Below the pieces are notes generated by a model, which worked only from the letters and a program-made list of their open reading frames with translations, was not told the DNA's origin and did no database searches. Position numbers and translations under genes: made by a program. Source: a virus. From it: 64,000 nt of DNA. The stretch lies in IMG/VR virus record IMGVR_UViG_3300005056_000001, positions 188,001 through 252,000 of that record. One strand, written 5' to 3'. This document shows positions 41,525-50,118 of the stretch, piece after piece. Within the stretch, counting starts at the first letter, position 1. Every line of letters begins with the position of its first letter.

Positions 41525-42134
41525 TAAAAGAGACATAACACCACAGGATATTAAGGATCTCAGTCAAATCAAGACCGATATGTTTTTGGCATACGACCTA
41601 CTAAAGGTCGAGTTCGAAAATGATGACAATATTCCCGAATCCATATGTGAGCTGCTATATAAGTATGGCGAAAGCCTCAAGTCATTGGCAGAGATTCATG
41701 TGCTACAATTGATGATGGAAGAGTCTGAATATGAACTAGGCGGCTACAAACTAGGCGACGGAACAGGCAAGTATGCAAAAGAATATATGTCCCTGTCGGA
41801 CAATAATGTTGTGGACATCACAAAGGGTCATATCCATAAAACACTCACGGCATATTTTTTCTTGGACAGTATTGACACAAACCACACAAAGTGGTTTATT
41901 GACCCATACGAACTCGAAAACACTCCTGTAGATAATATCAAAACCGCACATGGCGAAATAAATGGTGCCCTATGGAATCGCACCACCGATATCAAGGTCA
42001 GTGACAAACAAATAGAGCTATTGGAGCAACTAACCAAGGGTCTGTATGCCACCACCACAAATTGGTGGTTTGATATATTTAACCGTAACAATCCGAACGG
42101 TTTTGATGTTTTGATGGCCGAGTTAAAGACTTAA
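41514..42134 (+). CDS. Hypothetical protein, 206 aa (tandem paralogue 1)
   Basis: The start at 41514 (MRNSKRDITPQDIKDLSQIK) overlaps the previous gene. It is clearly paralogous to the next protein: EYMSLSDNNVVDITKGHI is shared almost unchanged, as are FENDDNI and NRNNP near the end. It is helical and soluble, and its function is unknown. Confidence 0.8.
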   Translation: MRNSKRDITPQDIKDLSQIKTDMFLAYDLLKVEFENDDNIPESICELLYKYGESLKSLAEIHVLQLMMEESEYELGGYKLGDGTGKYAKEYMSLSDNNVVDITKGHIHKTLTAYFFLDSIDTNHTKWFIDPYELENTPVDNIKTAHGEINGALWNRTTDIKVSDKQIELLEQLTKGLYATTTNWWFDIFNRNNPNGFDVLMAELKT

Positions 42135-42177
42135 CAAAAACATATTTCTCAGACATATTTCACAAGCAATTTCTAAA

Positions 42178-42810
42178 ATGAAAAACAAGAAAATAGACAT
42201 AACACAACAAGACATTAAAAATCTAAGTCGGATCAAAAAAGATTTGTTTGTGAATTACGACTTGCTTAAAACAGAATTTGAGAATGATGACAATATCTCA
42301 CAATCCATATGCGAGCGTTTGTATGGATTTGGCAAAACGCTTGGTCTATTGTCGGAGGTGCATGTGCTAAAGTTAATGTCAAAAGAGGAAGATTACAGGC
42401 TGTCTGAGTATGCAAAGGAATATATGTCCTTGTCGGACACGAATGTTGTGGACATCACAAAGGGTCATATATTCAGGGTGATAACCCTCAACATATTCTT
42501 GGGTCATATTCCTAAGAGTATGCATGATTACTTTCCTAGTCTGTACAGGTTATTAAAGTTTGACGATGCCCCAATAGAGGACATGAAAACCGCACACAAG
42601 GCAATGACCAAGTCGCTATGGAACGACAAGTGTATGACAGAAACAACCGAAAACCAAAGAGAGTTAATATTTAAACTAGAGAGTGGGCTACATGCAACAA
42701 CAATATGGAGCCTTGATATATTTAAGCGAAATAATCCACAATACATGGAGGAGTTTATTCTGAAGCGTGATAGGATTATGGCAAAACAAACCAAAACAAA
42801 AATAAAATGA
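42178..42810 (+). CDS. Hypothetical protein, 210 aa (tandem paralogue 2)
   Basis: It starts MKNKKIDITQQDIKNLSRIK, parallel to the previous protein, with the shared block EYMSLSDTNVVDITKGHI. It has lost about ten residues before the block and gained a lysine-rich tail. Tandem duplication followed by divergence is evident. The next ATG overlaps its stop (ATGA). Confidence 0.8.
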   Translation: MKNKKIDITQQDIKNLSRIKKDLFVNYDLLKTEFENDDNISQSICERLYGFGKTLGLLSEVHVLKLMSKEEDYRLSEYAKEYMSLSDTNVVDITKGHIFRVITLNIFLGHIPKSMHDYFPSLYRLLKFDDAPIEDMKTAHKAMTKSLWNDKCMTETTENQRELIFKLESGLHATTIWSLDIFKRNNPQYMEEFILKRDRIMAKQTKTKIK

Positions 42811-43151
42811 GTTATATAAGAAACACATCAAACCCTGAAGGATTGTACATTTGGTCGGGTGAATATAAAAGAGAAAGTCGGGTTGGTATAAAATGGGGAG
42901 GTCTAAATGGTACTACGGTATCCGTAACACAATCGGATTTTGATATCGTAATGAATACCATGTTATCCGAGGATTGGGAAGAGAACGCTATTGTTACCGA
43001 TAGCATGGAATTATACCCGCCACACACCAAAGGAGACAGGGAGGGTAAATACACCCTTGTGGTGGGCGGTATGTCACTAAAGATTTTTGTGGTGACATTG
43101 GAGGCTGTTCTTAGGGAGCACCAACGACAGGTTAATTGGTCGCCATCTTAG
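42807..43151 (+). CDS. Hypothetical protein, 114 aa
   Basis: A soluble, beta-leaning protein translationally coupled to the preceding paralogue by an ATGA overlap. No recognised family. Confidence 0.7.
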   Translation: MSYIRNTSNPEGLYIWSGEYKRESRVGIKWGGLNGTTVSVTQSDFDIVMNTMLSEDWEENAIVTDSMELYPPHTKGDREGKYTLVVGGMSLKIFVVTLEAVLREHQRQVNWSPS

Positions 43152-43232
43152 TATGTTTATTTTTGAAAAAACGGACATATTGTACATAATTACGTTATGT
43201 AGGCTCTTACTAAAACATCAAAAATACATACA

Positions 43233-43433
43233 ATGTTGAATGCAAAAGGAATAAAAGAATGTCTCATTGACGGGGGCAATGTAACATACGGTTTTGCTAG
43301 TCTTAAAAATGAAAGCATGGCAAGATCGGAGGCAAGCATCCGAGGGTTTAAGGAGTATCTTGGCTGTAGTCATACATACTACATCAATGGAGCCCAACAA
43401 ACGTCGGTGATTGCTGCACACTTCTTTAAGTAG
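43233..43433 (+). CDS. Hypothetical protein, 66 aa
   Basis: A small soluble protein (MLNAKGIKECLIDGGNVTYG onward), closely followed by the next plus-strand gene after 10 bases. The 81 bases before it are AT-rich and could hold a promoter. Confidence 0.6.
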   Translation: MLNAKGIKECLIDGGNVTYGFASLKNESMARSEASIRGFKEYLGCSHTYYINGAQQTSVIAAHFFK

Positions 43434-43443
43434 ATAAAAGTAT

Positions 43444-43884
43444 ATGAAACCAAGCAAGAACATAAAGAAAATAAAGATTACGGCCTCCTGCCATGATACC
43501 AATTGGTATCATGGCTTGGTAGGAAAGATATTGTACACAGATTTGAACCTGTCGTTTGAACTTGTGGGGCAATATCTGATTACCAATGAGGAGGGAGAAA
43601 TCAAAGAAGACTTCAAGTCTGTCCACAAGATTGATGTCGAGGTCTTGAACGAGTTTCACTACAACTGTGTTTGTTGTGGAACCGAAATAAAGACCTTGTA
43701 TGCCGAATGTTATGACGGTGCAGATCCCGAACAAAACATGTGGAACGACGGGATGGTTGGTCGCATTGACGGGCCTTATGGTAGTTCGCATGATGGTTCT
43801 AAATATATTGTGGCTATTTGCGACACGTGTATTCCAAAGCTAGTGGATGGCAACAGGCTTGAGTATCGGGGGGAATATTTTTAG
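43444..43884 (+). CDS. Hypothetical zinc-binding protein, 146 aa
   Basis: Residues of about 76-80 (CVCCG) and a late ICDTC (about 127-131) give two Cys-xx-Cys knuckles, predicting a single zinc site in an otherwise unrecognised protein. It ends nine bases before the convergent hub gene. Confidence 0.7.
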   Translation: MKPSKNIKKIKITASCHDTNWYHGLVGKILYTDLNLSFELVGQYLITNEEGEIKEDFKSVHKIDVEVLNEFHYNCVCCGTEIKTLYAECYDGADPEQNMWNDGMVGRIDGPYGSSHDGSKYIVAICDTCIPKLVDGNRLEYRGEYF

Positions 43885-43893
43885 GCAGTACAA

Positions 43894-45195
43894 CTACTGC
43901 TTAAGTCCTGTTCCCTTTATATACATTGGTATCGGCGAAGATCCGTTACTGCGCTTATACACGTACTGAAGGTCAACTATATGATACTTCCCGCTTATTT
44001 CAAGTTCGACAATGCCACTCTTTGGCTCAAAGTCTTCCAAGGCATCATCGGAGCTATTCTCGTCGTCTTGGTTTCTAAGCTTGCTGTCTTTAATATTGTG
44101 CACCATCTTAAAATCTGCATTCATACCAACAAACAAATAAGGAGTATACCTGTCAAGCCTGAAATCTATTTCGGTTCCTTGGATTAGGGCATTCTTTATT
44201 TGTTTGTTTTTTGCCGCAATATATCCAAATGAAGCATGAAGATTGTCTCGATCAAACCTTCCGTTGTCTACCGTGTGTTGTCCATCAACACCCATACTAG
44301 ACTCAACCTCCTCCTCGTCTATGCTAATATCCGTGCTACTGTCGCTTGTGTTGTCTGTGTAAATTCCTGTTTTGTAGTTCCTTAAATAGCTGTCTAGGTT
44401 ACTTTTTGAACTCCATGATTCTAACGGGATACCGTCGTCTTCCTCAATTTCTTGTTCATTAGTGACCAATAACTTGAATTTTTCGACTTTTTTACCCACA
44501 GCATTGGTTTCAATATAATATTGGGTGGTGTCTGCAATTGCCTTTCCGTATTGTAAAACAGTCAGGTTTGCATAGGCATCAATGAAGATGTTATAACAGT
44601 CATTGTCAATACTTCCCCTACGTTCTATGTCCATTATTAACGACTCTAAATTTTTGTTGGTGAGCCATAAAGAATCGTCTGAAGGAGTGTCGGTTATGTT
44701 TGTTGCAAATCCGAGTCCACAAAATTCGGCAATTTCCTTGAGTGCATCAAAACTGTTTGTATTTAATCCGTACTGTATCTTTCCTGTCATCTTAGGAACA
44801 TACAATTCGGCACTAAATGTCACACTATCGCTGCCTGCACTACTCCTTTGGCTTGTGATCTTGTAATCATTCTTAATGGCAGAATTAGTGTCGTCCTGTA
44901 GAATAGAAATATAAATTGTCATCAATGAATCCCCTCGGATAAAATCGTCTGTTAATTGGAACCCACGAAGGTTAATGTCGGCATCATCAATAGTAAGCGT
45001 TACGGTAGGAATAAGACTTTCGCCAACATTCAAAACAAATGCTTTTATGTCGTCCTTTTCGAACGTAGTGTCCCCGATCCTGATTAACGGAAACATTGAA
45101 CCAATCTCAGACACATCCTTTTCGTCGCTTCCTTTGTCTTGTCGGACAACGATTTTTTGCGACTCGAGTTTATGCTTAAATTTATTTTCTATCAT
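43894..45195 (-). CDS. Baseplate hub-like protein (gp27/gpD type), 433 aa
   Basis: The protein is beta-rich and virion-like. The first 100 residues (FPLIRIGDTTFEKDDIKAFV then GESLIPTVTLTIDDADINL) and the later domain (KIQYGLNTNSFDALKEIAEFCGLGF, then NIFIDAYANLTVL) follow the pattern of tail hub proteins of the gpD/gp27/VgrG group. The C-terminus (ISGKYHIVDLQYVYKRSNGS) is also typical of hub proteins. The GTACATA motif is 12 nt before its start. Its first 50 codons and promoter are duplicated at 46998-47209. Confidence 0.6.
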   Translation of the reverse strand: MIENKFKHKLESQKIVVRQDKGSDEKDVSEIGSMFPLIRIGDTTFEKDDIKAFVLNVGESLIPTVTLTIDDADINLRGFQLTDDFIRGDSLMTIYISILQDDTNSAIKNDYKITSQRSSAGSDSVTFSAELYVPKMTGKIQYGLNTNSFDALKEIAEFCGLGFATNITDTPSDDSLWLTNKNLESLIMDIERRGSIDNDCYNIFIDAYANLTVLQYGKAIADTTQYYIETNAVGKKVEKFKLLVTNEQEIEEDDGIPLESWSSKSNLDSYLRNYKTGIYTDNTSDSSTDISIDEEEVESSMGVDGQHTVDNGRFDRDNLHASFGYIAAKNKQIKNALIQGTEIDFRLDRYTPYLFVGMNADFKMVHNIKDSKLRNQDDENSSDDALEDFEPKSGIVELEISGKYHIVDLQYVYKRSNGSSPIPMYIKGTGLKQ

Positions 45196-45218
45196 TGTGT
45201 TTTGTATTATGTACCTAT
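45007..45218 (-). repeat. Hub gene 5' end and promoter, original of a duplication
   Basis: About 210 bp including the GTACATA motif and first codons, repeated in the same orientation at 46998-47209 with scattered differences and small deletions. Confidence 0.85.
45208..45214 (-). promoter_or_regulatory. GTACATA motif before the hub gene
   Basis: On the minus strand GTACATAATACAAAACACA leads to the ATG, with 12 nt between. A TATAAATA box lies further upstream at about 45243-45250, reading the same way, and might be a second promoter element. Confidence 0.6.
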
Positions 45219-45249
45219 AAGAAACGTTAAATAATTAAACGTTATTTAT

Positions 45250-45822
45250 ATGAACAAAGAACAAGAAGAGAATACACACATCCGACAACTATGCCACACA
45301 GACAACTTTGAAATGGCGATGTATATTGACCACGGAAGAGATGGCAATGTCATAGACAACCTCAGAAACGAATACTTTGATATTGTATGGCTCATGGAAC
45401 TGCCCTTAGAAAGGGTATTGTCCACGGACTTTGACAGAAGTCTTGTGAGCGAGAAGTGGATTATAAGGGATGTTATCCCACTCCTGAAAGGACTTGTAAA
45501 TCAACCAACCGAGAAAACTATTACTGTCAGTCATATTTATCAGGCCCTATACAAAAACACATGGATACACAAGTCGTGCAACATTGACGAGACCATAAAG
45601 TATTTAAAGGGCGAACCAACAAACATTGAAGATTTCCACTACAAATATATTAACATTGACCAAAGTAAGGTCACAAGCCTGCTCCTAAAAATAGACAGTA
45701 ATTGGAACAGTGTCTATATGCATATTTTAGGGCAAATGGGCGAATTGATGCCACATGTTAAATTGGCCATGGAAGGTATAGGATTCGTTTTGTATAAGGG
45801 TGAAACACTAAATAAATATTAA
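45250..45822 (+). CDS. Hypothetical protein, 190 aa, related to the LRR N-terminal domain
   Basis: The N-terminal stretch (HIRQLCHTDNFEMAMYIDHG) resembles LLRTGDTDNIELAYQLAKSS of the LRR proteins, so it may be the helical cap domain without LRRs, or with degenerate ones. It is divergent from the hub gene. No enzymatic motif is seen. Confidence 0.7.
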   Translation: MNKEQEENTHIRQLCHTDNFEMAMYIDHGRDGNVIDNLRNEYFDIVWLMELPLERVLSTDFDRSLVSEKWIIRDVIPLLKGLVNQPTEKTITVSHIYQALYKNTWIHKSCNIDETIKYLKGEPTNIEDFHYKYINIDQSKVTSLLLKIDSNWNSVYMHILGQMGELMPHVKLAMEGIGFVLYKGETLNKY

Positions 45823-46122
45823 GATACCTTATTATTTTATGAATACTTCGTTGGAATAATAACGTTATGTTTTCTGTGGATTCTAATGTCTACGAATGTA
45901 AACCTAATCGTCCGAACAAGTATTTTCACTAGGCGACTAAAAAATAGAACTATCAAGTAGATGATAGTATAAGTACATATAAAGAGTTTGTGTTGTAGAC
46001 AGTTTGCTTGGTAGTACCCAAGCAGTCATTTTGATCATACAGGGGGTACACATTCTTTTTATCATTTTTATTTTAACCTAAATATTCCGCTTTTCGCCTC
46101 CAAGAGCAGCAAATAACACAGT
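45823..46122 (+). promoter_or_regulatory. 300-bp leader upstream of the second lipoprotein
   Basis: There is no gene. The stretch from about 45930 is similar to the leader of the IS-borne lipoprotein (6126-6430, opposite strand): AAAAATAGAACTATC, ATAAAGAGTTTGTG, GCTTGGTAGTACC, CAGGGGGTAC and ATTCCGCTTTT. About 100 bp present in the IS copy is missing. Confidence 0.55.
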
Positions 46123-46908
46123 ATGAAAAGTTTAAAAAATGTTTTTTGGGTATTAACGATTCTGTTATTCCTTATTTCTTGTGGTGACGAAACCAAAAAA
46201 GAAAATGAAACGAGCGTTACCAAATTGAATGTTGAGTCTAAAATGACAGGTGGGTTGTCGGATTACTATGAAGTGGTCAATGCCTCATTAAATATTGGAT
46301 CGGGTTCGTTCGACCGCAAACTGTTGGTCGAGGTAAAACGTACTAGTAAAGAATTTGAATTTGATGGTAATGACGTGCAGCTTTGTGGTACAAGCGCAGG
46401 TAAATCTAATGAGTATTGTATCAGTGCCGATATTATGGGCGATTCGGAGTCTCCATTAGCCACCAATTTAGGCAAGTACGGAACAAAACCGTTTGAACAA
46501 TGTTTGTCTTTAAATGCCAATGAAACTATTTGGCTTGTGTTTTTTGTAGATAACAAAGACTTAATCCGCAACCCCACAAAAGCCAAGACCGTTAAATTAA
46601 TCTCTAGCTTTAAAGGAAATGTCGTGTCTAAAGTCGCATCAAATAGCCCTAATTCTACTACTACAACCACTTCTACTGCTGAGTGGGACGAAGTGTTGGA
46701 CGACTATGAAGACTATGCCAAGAGACATGCTTCTGTGCACAAAAAATCAATGGACGGCGAACCTCATGCACTAGGTGAATATATCGACCTTATGACAAAG
46801 GCCACTAGGTTTTCGGAAACGCTAGAAAGTTCATACGATGACTTAACGCCAAAGCAAATTATCAGAATGAATAAGATTCAAGTGTTGACATTGGAACCTG
46901 TTCAGTAA
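46123..46908 (+). CDS. Secreted lipoprotein, second copy (261 aa)
   Basis: The signal MKSLKNVFWVLTILLFLISC and lipobox are nearly the same as in the IS-borne lipoprotein. Shared mature segments include NLGKYGTKPFEQCLSL and AEWDEVLDDYEDYAKR. The proteins are full-length paralogues with moderate divergence. No transposase accompanies this copy, but a partial inverted-repeat-like sequence follows its terminator (46988-47000), so it may be the remainder of a related element. Function unknown, expected at the cell surface. Confidence 0.85.
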   Translation: MKSLKNVFWVLTILLFLISCGDETKKENETSVTKLNVESKMTGGLSDYYEVVNASLNIGSGSFDRKLLVEVKRTSKEFEFDGNDVQLCGTSAGKSNEYCISADIMGDSESPLATNLGKYGTKPFEQCLSLNANETIWLVFFVDNKDLIRNPTKAKTVKLISSFKGNVVSKVASNSPNSTTTTTSTAEWDEVLDDYEDYAKRHASVHKKSMDGEPHALGEYIDLMTKATRFSETLESSYDDLTPKQIIRMNKIQVLTLEPVQ

Positions 46909-46931
46909 GTAAGTAAGTAATTGATTTAAAT

Positions 46932-46970
46932 AAAAAGCCGCAAACTATTAAATAGTTTGCGGCTTTTTTT
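46932..46970 (+). terminator. Terminator after the second lipoprotein
   Basis: AAAAAGCCGCAAACTA and TAGTTTGCGGCTTTTT make a 16-bp stem with a short loop and a T-run. The sequence differs from the terminator of the IS copy, but the position is the same. Confidence 0.92.
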
Positions 46971-46987
46971 GTGTATACTTCTATTTG

Positions 46988-47000
46988 TTTGGTGTAAAGG
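46988..47000 (-). repeat. Remnant resembling the IS inverted repeat
   Basis: TTTGGTGTAAAGG matches the inner half of the IS terminal repeat (TTTGGTGTAAAAAGG) with two A residues missing, at the matching position beyond the lipoprotein terminator. Confidence 0.45.
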
Positions 47001-47209
47001 GTAGGAATAAGACTTTCGCCAACATTCAAAACAAATGTTTTTATGTCGTCCTTTTCGAACGTCGTGTCCCCGATTCTGATTAACGAAAACATTAAACCAA
47101 TCTCAGACACATCCTTTTCGTCGCTTCCTTTGTCGGACAACGATTTTTTGCGCCTCAAGATTGTGCTTAAATTTATTTTCTATCATTGTGTTTTGTATTA
47201 TGTACTTGT
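46998..47209 (-). pseudogene. Duplicated 5' end of the hub gene (non-functional)
   Basis: A minus-strand copy of about the first 50 codons and promoter of the hub gene. The start region is altered (the original ATG region is retained but a short deletion shifts the frame near 47140). The coding part then runs into the lipoprotein terminator and antisense sequence. A GTACATA motif is retained at about 47196-47202, so an antisense transcript across the lipoprotein gene could be made. Confidence 0.75.
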
Positions 47210-47306
47210 TAAATCGAACCTTAGTAAACAAATAACGTCATAATTTTGGTTATTAGAATGGAATAGTTTACCTTTACCCTATTCTTAATTTAAAAAGCTT
47301 ATTATT

Positions 47307-48062
47307 ATGAATACTATTACAATTAAACACAGATATAAAGGTGTTGATATCTACATACATACTCAAGAAGAGAATAACGTTAAAGTTACTTTTGAGAAAG
47401 CTGTGAAAGAGGGTGTTGATTTATCGTTTGTTGATATGGAAGGTGTTAATTTGGTAGGTGTTAATTTGGCAGGTGCTAATTTGCGAGGTGCTAATTTTAA
47501 AGGTGCCAATTTACGAGCTGCTAATTTTAAAGGTGCTAATTTACGAGCTGTTAATTTACGAGCTGCTATTTTGGAAGGTGCTAATTTGCGAGCTGCTAAT
47601 TTGCGAGCTGCTAATTTGGAAGCTGTCAATTTGAAATCTGCTAATTTGAAATCTGCTAATTTTCGAGGTACCAATTTGGAAGGTGCTAACTTTAAAGGTG
47701 CTAATTTGCGATGTGCTAATTTGCAAGATGCTAATCTACAAGGCATCAAACACGATCTAGCGGTACCGAAAATAAAAAATCTACACCAAAAAATCGCTGA
47801 TAATGTCACAAAGTCCAACCTAGAAATGTCATATTGGTATAGTACCGATTGTGGAACCACGCATAGTCACGCAGGGCATATAATCCACCTAGCAGGAGAA
47901 GAAGGATATGCTTTAGAACAATCAACATCGACACCTTTAGCCGCAATACTGATTGTGAATAATTCTTCCGAAATTGAAATCCCTGTTGATATGTTTTACA
48001 TTGACAATAAAGCGGCTTTGTTGAATATCAAAGAATTGGCTCGCAAGGAAGCGGAGCTTTAG
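47307..48062 (+). CDS. Pentapeptide-repeat protein, 251 aa
   Basis: Residues of about 35-150 are some 24 pentapeptide repeats of the A(N)LxxA type (GANLRGANFKGANLRAANFK), which form a right-handed quadrilateral beta-helix. The DNA shows nearly regular 15-bp repeats (GCTAATTTGCGAGCT). The C-terminal domain (CGTTHSHAGHIIHLAGEEGY) is one that often follows pentapeptide repeats in phage proteins. Some pentapeptide proteins mimic DNA and bind gyrase, but a target is not evident here. Confidence 0.9.
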   Translation: MNTITIKHRYKGVDIYIHTQEENNVKVTFEKAVKEGVDLSFVDMEGVNLVGVNLAGANLRGANFKGANLRAANFKGANLRAVNLRAAILEGANLRAANLRAANLEAVNLKSANLKSANFRGTNLEGANFKGANLRCANLQDANLQGIKHDLAVPKIKNLHQKIADNVTKSNLEMSYWYSTDCGTTHSHAGHIIHLAGEEGYALEQSTSTPLAAILIVNNSSEIEIPVDMFYIDNKAALLNIKELARKEAEL

Positions 48063-48090
48063 AATATATTACACATAACCAAAAACAATT

Positions 48091-49008
48091 ATGACAATAA
48101 GAGATCTAAGAAATGGCGAAAAATTAGACCACACAGCCTTTATGTTGCGGGCAGATGTGAACATCAAGGAAACGTTGGGTATGATGCTTGTGTATAACAA
48201 GTTCTTGCCCTGTTACTACCTGATTCGTGTTCCTGTTGACGACAGGGACGTTGTGTGTTATCGTGCAAACCATGAAATTGACGCATTTCAGTTTCAATAT
48301 GAGTTGCGTAAACGTGATACCGATTATATACGTGTTATTTATGACACAATCAAAAAGCGTGTGTTTGTTTTGGTCAAAGACGAACAAGAACTTCACAAGT
48401 ATTGGGACAAGCTGTCTTTATTTATCGAAACAGATTTTTTGCAGAAAGTTTGTTTGAGAAAAGATGTATGGACAATTGAAAAGGACGATAGTCGTAAGCT
48501 ATATAAAGCAACGACGTGCGTGGCACCCATAAAAACATTGGAACATTATTTGACAGGATTCGAACTAGATCCATATGTGGAGGAGTTGAGAAACCTAGAT
48601 AATCTTAGAGACGAGCCTGTTATAAAAGAAATATTAATTCGCATGTTATGCGACCTCTGTTTTGTGGGTAGATATCATACGTGCTATATGACGAACCGAT
48701 TTAATGAGGATATAAAGGGACATTACGAACTTGGCGATGGCGGTTTTAACCTCAATAGCAACATAAACTATTTTATTGATGGCGACAACCGTAGTCCTTT
48801 TACAGGCCTTGAATTTGTATACGACAGTCTTGAGCACAGGCTGCACATTCCTGACTGTTACAAAGATATACAACACAACGGGAATCACAACATCAAGGTC
48901 TATTGGAACGACATGGTACGTTTTTGTTTTAAACAGTTCGGTGTGGCTATTACTGATGATATTATCACTTGGTTTAATTTAGAAGAAATAAAACATGAAA
49001 ATATATAG
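48091..49008 (+). CDS. Hypothetical protein, 305 aa
   Basis: A soluble protein with a late cysteine-rich stretch (MLCDLCFVGRYHTCYM) and no recognised domain. It overlaps the next gene by 14 bases. Confidence 0.75.
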   Translation: MTIRDLRNGEKLDHTAFMLRADVNIKETLGMMLVYNKFLPCYYLIRVPVDDRDVVCYRANHEIDAFQFQYELRKRDTDYIRVIYDTIKKRVFVLVKDEQELHKYWDKLSLFIETDFLQKVCLRKDVWTIEKDDSRKLYKATTCVAPIKTLEHYLTGFELDPYVEELRNLDNLRDEPVIKEILIRMLCDLCFVGRYHTCYMTNRFNEDIKGHYELGDGGFNLNSNINYFIDGDNRSPFTGLEFVYDSLEHRLHIPDCYKDIQHNGNHNIKVYWNDMVRFCFKQFGVAITDDIITWFNLEEIKHENI

Positions 49009-49354
49009 AATAACATGGACACTAAGTCCGTTGGGATTGAAGCAAAGCATCAAGGAGATTGATTGCAAGGAAACCACAAAGAGCTATACCTACACAGCTC
49101 GTCGTGTGGATAACACACAAAAAAGAATCCCAAAAACAGACATAGGGACGGTAAGAGGCTCGCTGATTACCCAAAAACAATCTTTTGTCACGTACAGCGG
49201 CTATACCCTCGAGGATGGTATAGTGACACTGAGCCAAGACATACTAAAAAGGGTTATTGAGCGTTTTAAACAATTCGAGTATGATTATATTTCCGCATCA
49301 AAACATCTAAAGAAATATTTGTCGGACGGGATATTTATCAATAATATCCAATAA
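48995..49354 (+). CDS. Hypothetical protein, 119 aa
   Basis: A basic soluble protein starting within the end of the previous gene, indicating coupling. No recognised family. A terminator-like hairpin follows. Confidence 0.7.
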   Translation: MKIYRITWTLSPLGLKQSIKEIDCKETTKSYTYTARRVDNTQKRIPKTDIGTVRGSLITQKQSFVTYSGYTLEDGIVTLSQDILKRVIERFKQFEYDYISASKHLKKYLSDGIFINNIQ

Positions 49355-49358
49355 ACAT

Positions 49359-49396
49359 AAAAATTCGTATTTACTTTTGTGGGTACGGATTTTTTG
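49359..49396 (+). terminator. Terminator
   Basis: AAAATTCGTA and TACGGATTTT pair with one G-T, followed by TTTTG. Related hairpins end genes at 59263-59299 and, incompletely, 58775-58803. Confidence 0.65.
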
Positions 49397-49438
49397 TTTA
49401 TATTACAGGACTATTGGTAACCATAAAAACAATATATC

Positions 49439-49834
49439 ATGAACCTAAAGACATTTAATTATTGTGTTTTAAAGTATTGTCCTTCACATGCATTGGGCGA
49501 GCAGGTCAACATTGGAATATTGTTACTATTCAAAGAGTCCGACACAGCAAGGTTTATTTTCCCAACCAATTTATCCCGCTTGGTTGCTCTTTTTCCTGCC
49601 GTTGACATTAACACATTGGAGAAATACCTAACAAACCTAAGAACAAAGATTGAGGTGTTAACAGAAGGCACCAATATAATGTCACAACTTACTCCAAAAG
49701 AGTTTATCGCTACCAAGGTATTGGTGCCTGATTCTAATAGTCTGTATTTTGACGAATTAAGAACGTCGAAATATGACACAATTGATGCAACAAAAGAGCA
49801 TTATTATAACATGTATTTTGATAGTTATTGCTAA
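49439..49834 (+). CDS. DUF3037-like protein, 131 aa
   Basis: The N-terminus FNYCVLKYCPSHALGEQVNI followed by GILLLF matches the start of DUF3037 proteins (pattern YxVLRYxPxxxxGExVNVGV). The function of the family is unknown. Its last codons (MYFDSYC) are duplicated 281 bp downstream. Confidence 0.7.
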   Translation: MNLKTFNYCVLKYCPSHALGEQVNIGILLLFKESDTARFIFPTNLSRLVALFPAVDINTLEKYLTNLRTKIEVLTEGTNIMSQLTPKEFIATKVLVPDSNSLYFDELRTSKYDTIDATKEHYYNMYFDSYC

Positions 49835-49837
49835 AAC
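49811..49837 (+). repeat. 27-bp direct repeat, copy 1
   Basis: ATGTATTTTGATAGTTATTG followed by CTAAAAC, the 3' end of the DUF3037-like gene, equal to 50092-50118. Confidence 0.95.
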
Positions 49838-49874
49838 GACATGCTTTATGTATCTGCTGTCGATTGTAATTATT

Positions 49875-50075
49875 CTACACAAAATAAGTCAAAAGGAATG
49901 GTATAATTGTATCAGTGTCAGATTCGGCACTGTCCACTAAGCCCTTCACTTGTGCAGTAAATGGCACATCACTCAATTTTTCAATCAATGGAAAATCATC
50001 GACCATAGTGGCTTCGGGTGAACTTGTCAATGGAAAATCATCACGTATATTTTTTAATGCCTTATTAATTATCAT
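49875..50075 (-). CDS. Small hypothetical protein, 66 aa
   Basis: A short minus-strand frame between two 27-bp direct repeats, downstream of the LysM gene. It has two DDFPL motifs about 13 residues apart and no membrane segment. It could be a last small gene of the baseplate operon or non-coding filler. Confidence 0.4.
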   Translation of the reverse strand: MIINKALKNIRDDFPLTSSPEATMVDDFPLIEKLSDVPFTAQVKGLVDSAESDTDTIIPFLLTYFV

Positions 50076-50091
50076 ATGTATTTATTACAAA

Positions 50092-50118
50092 ATGTATTTT
50101 GATAGTTATTGCTAAAAC
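50092..50118 (+). repeat. 27-bp direct repeat, copy 2
   Basis: Equal to 49811-49837. It overlaps the stop codon of the minus-strand LysM gene. Confidence 0.95.

Noticed and set aside
47446-47750. Regular 15-bp repeats as a CRISPR-like array
   Set aside because: The repeats are contiguous, in frame, and encode pentapeptide units. There are no spacers.
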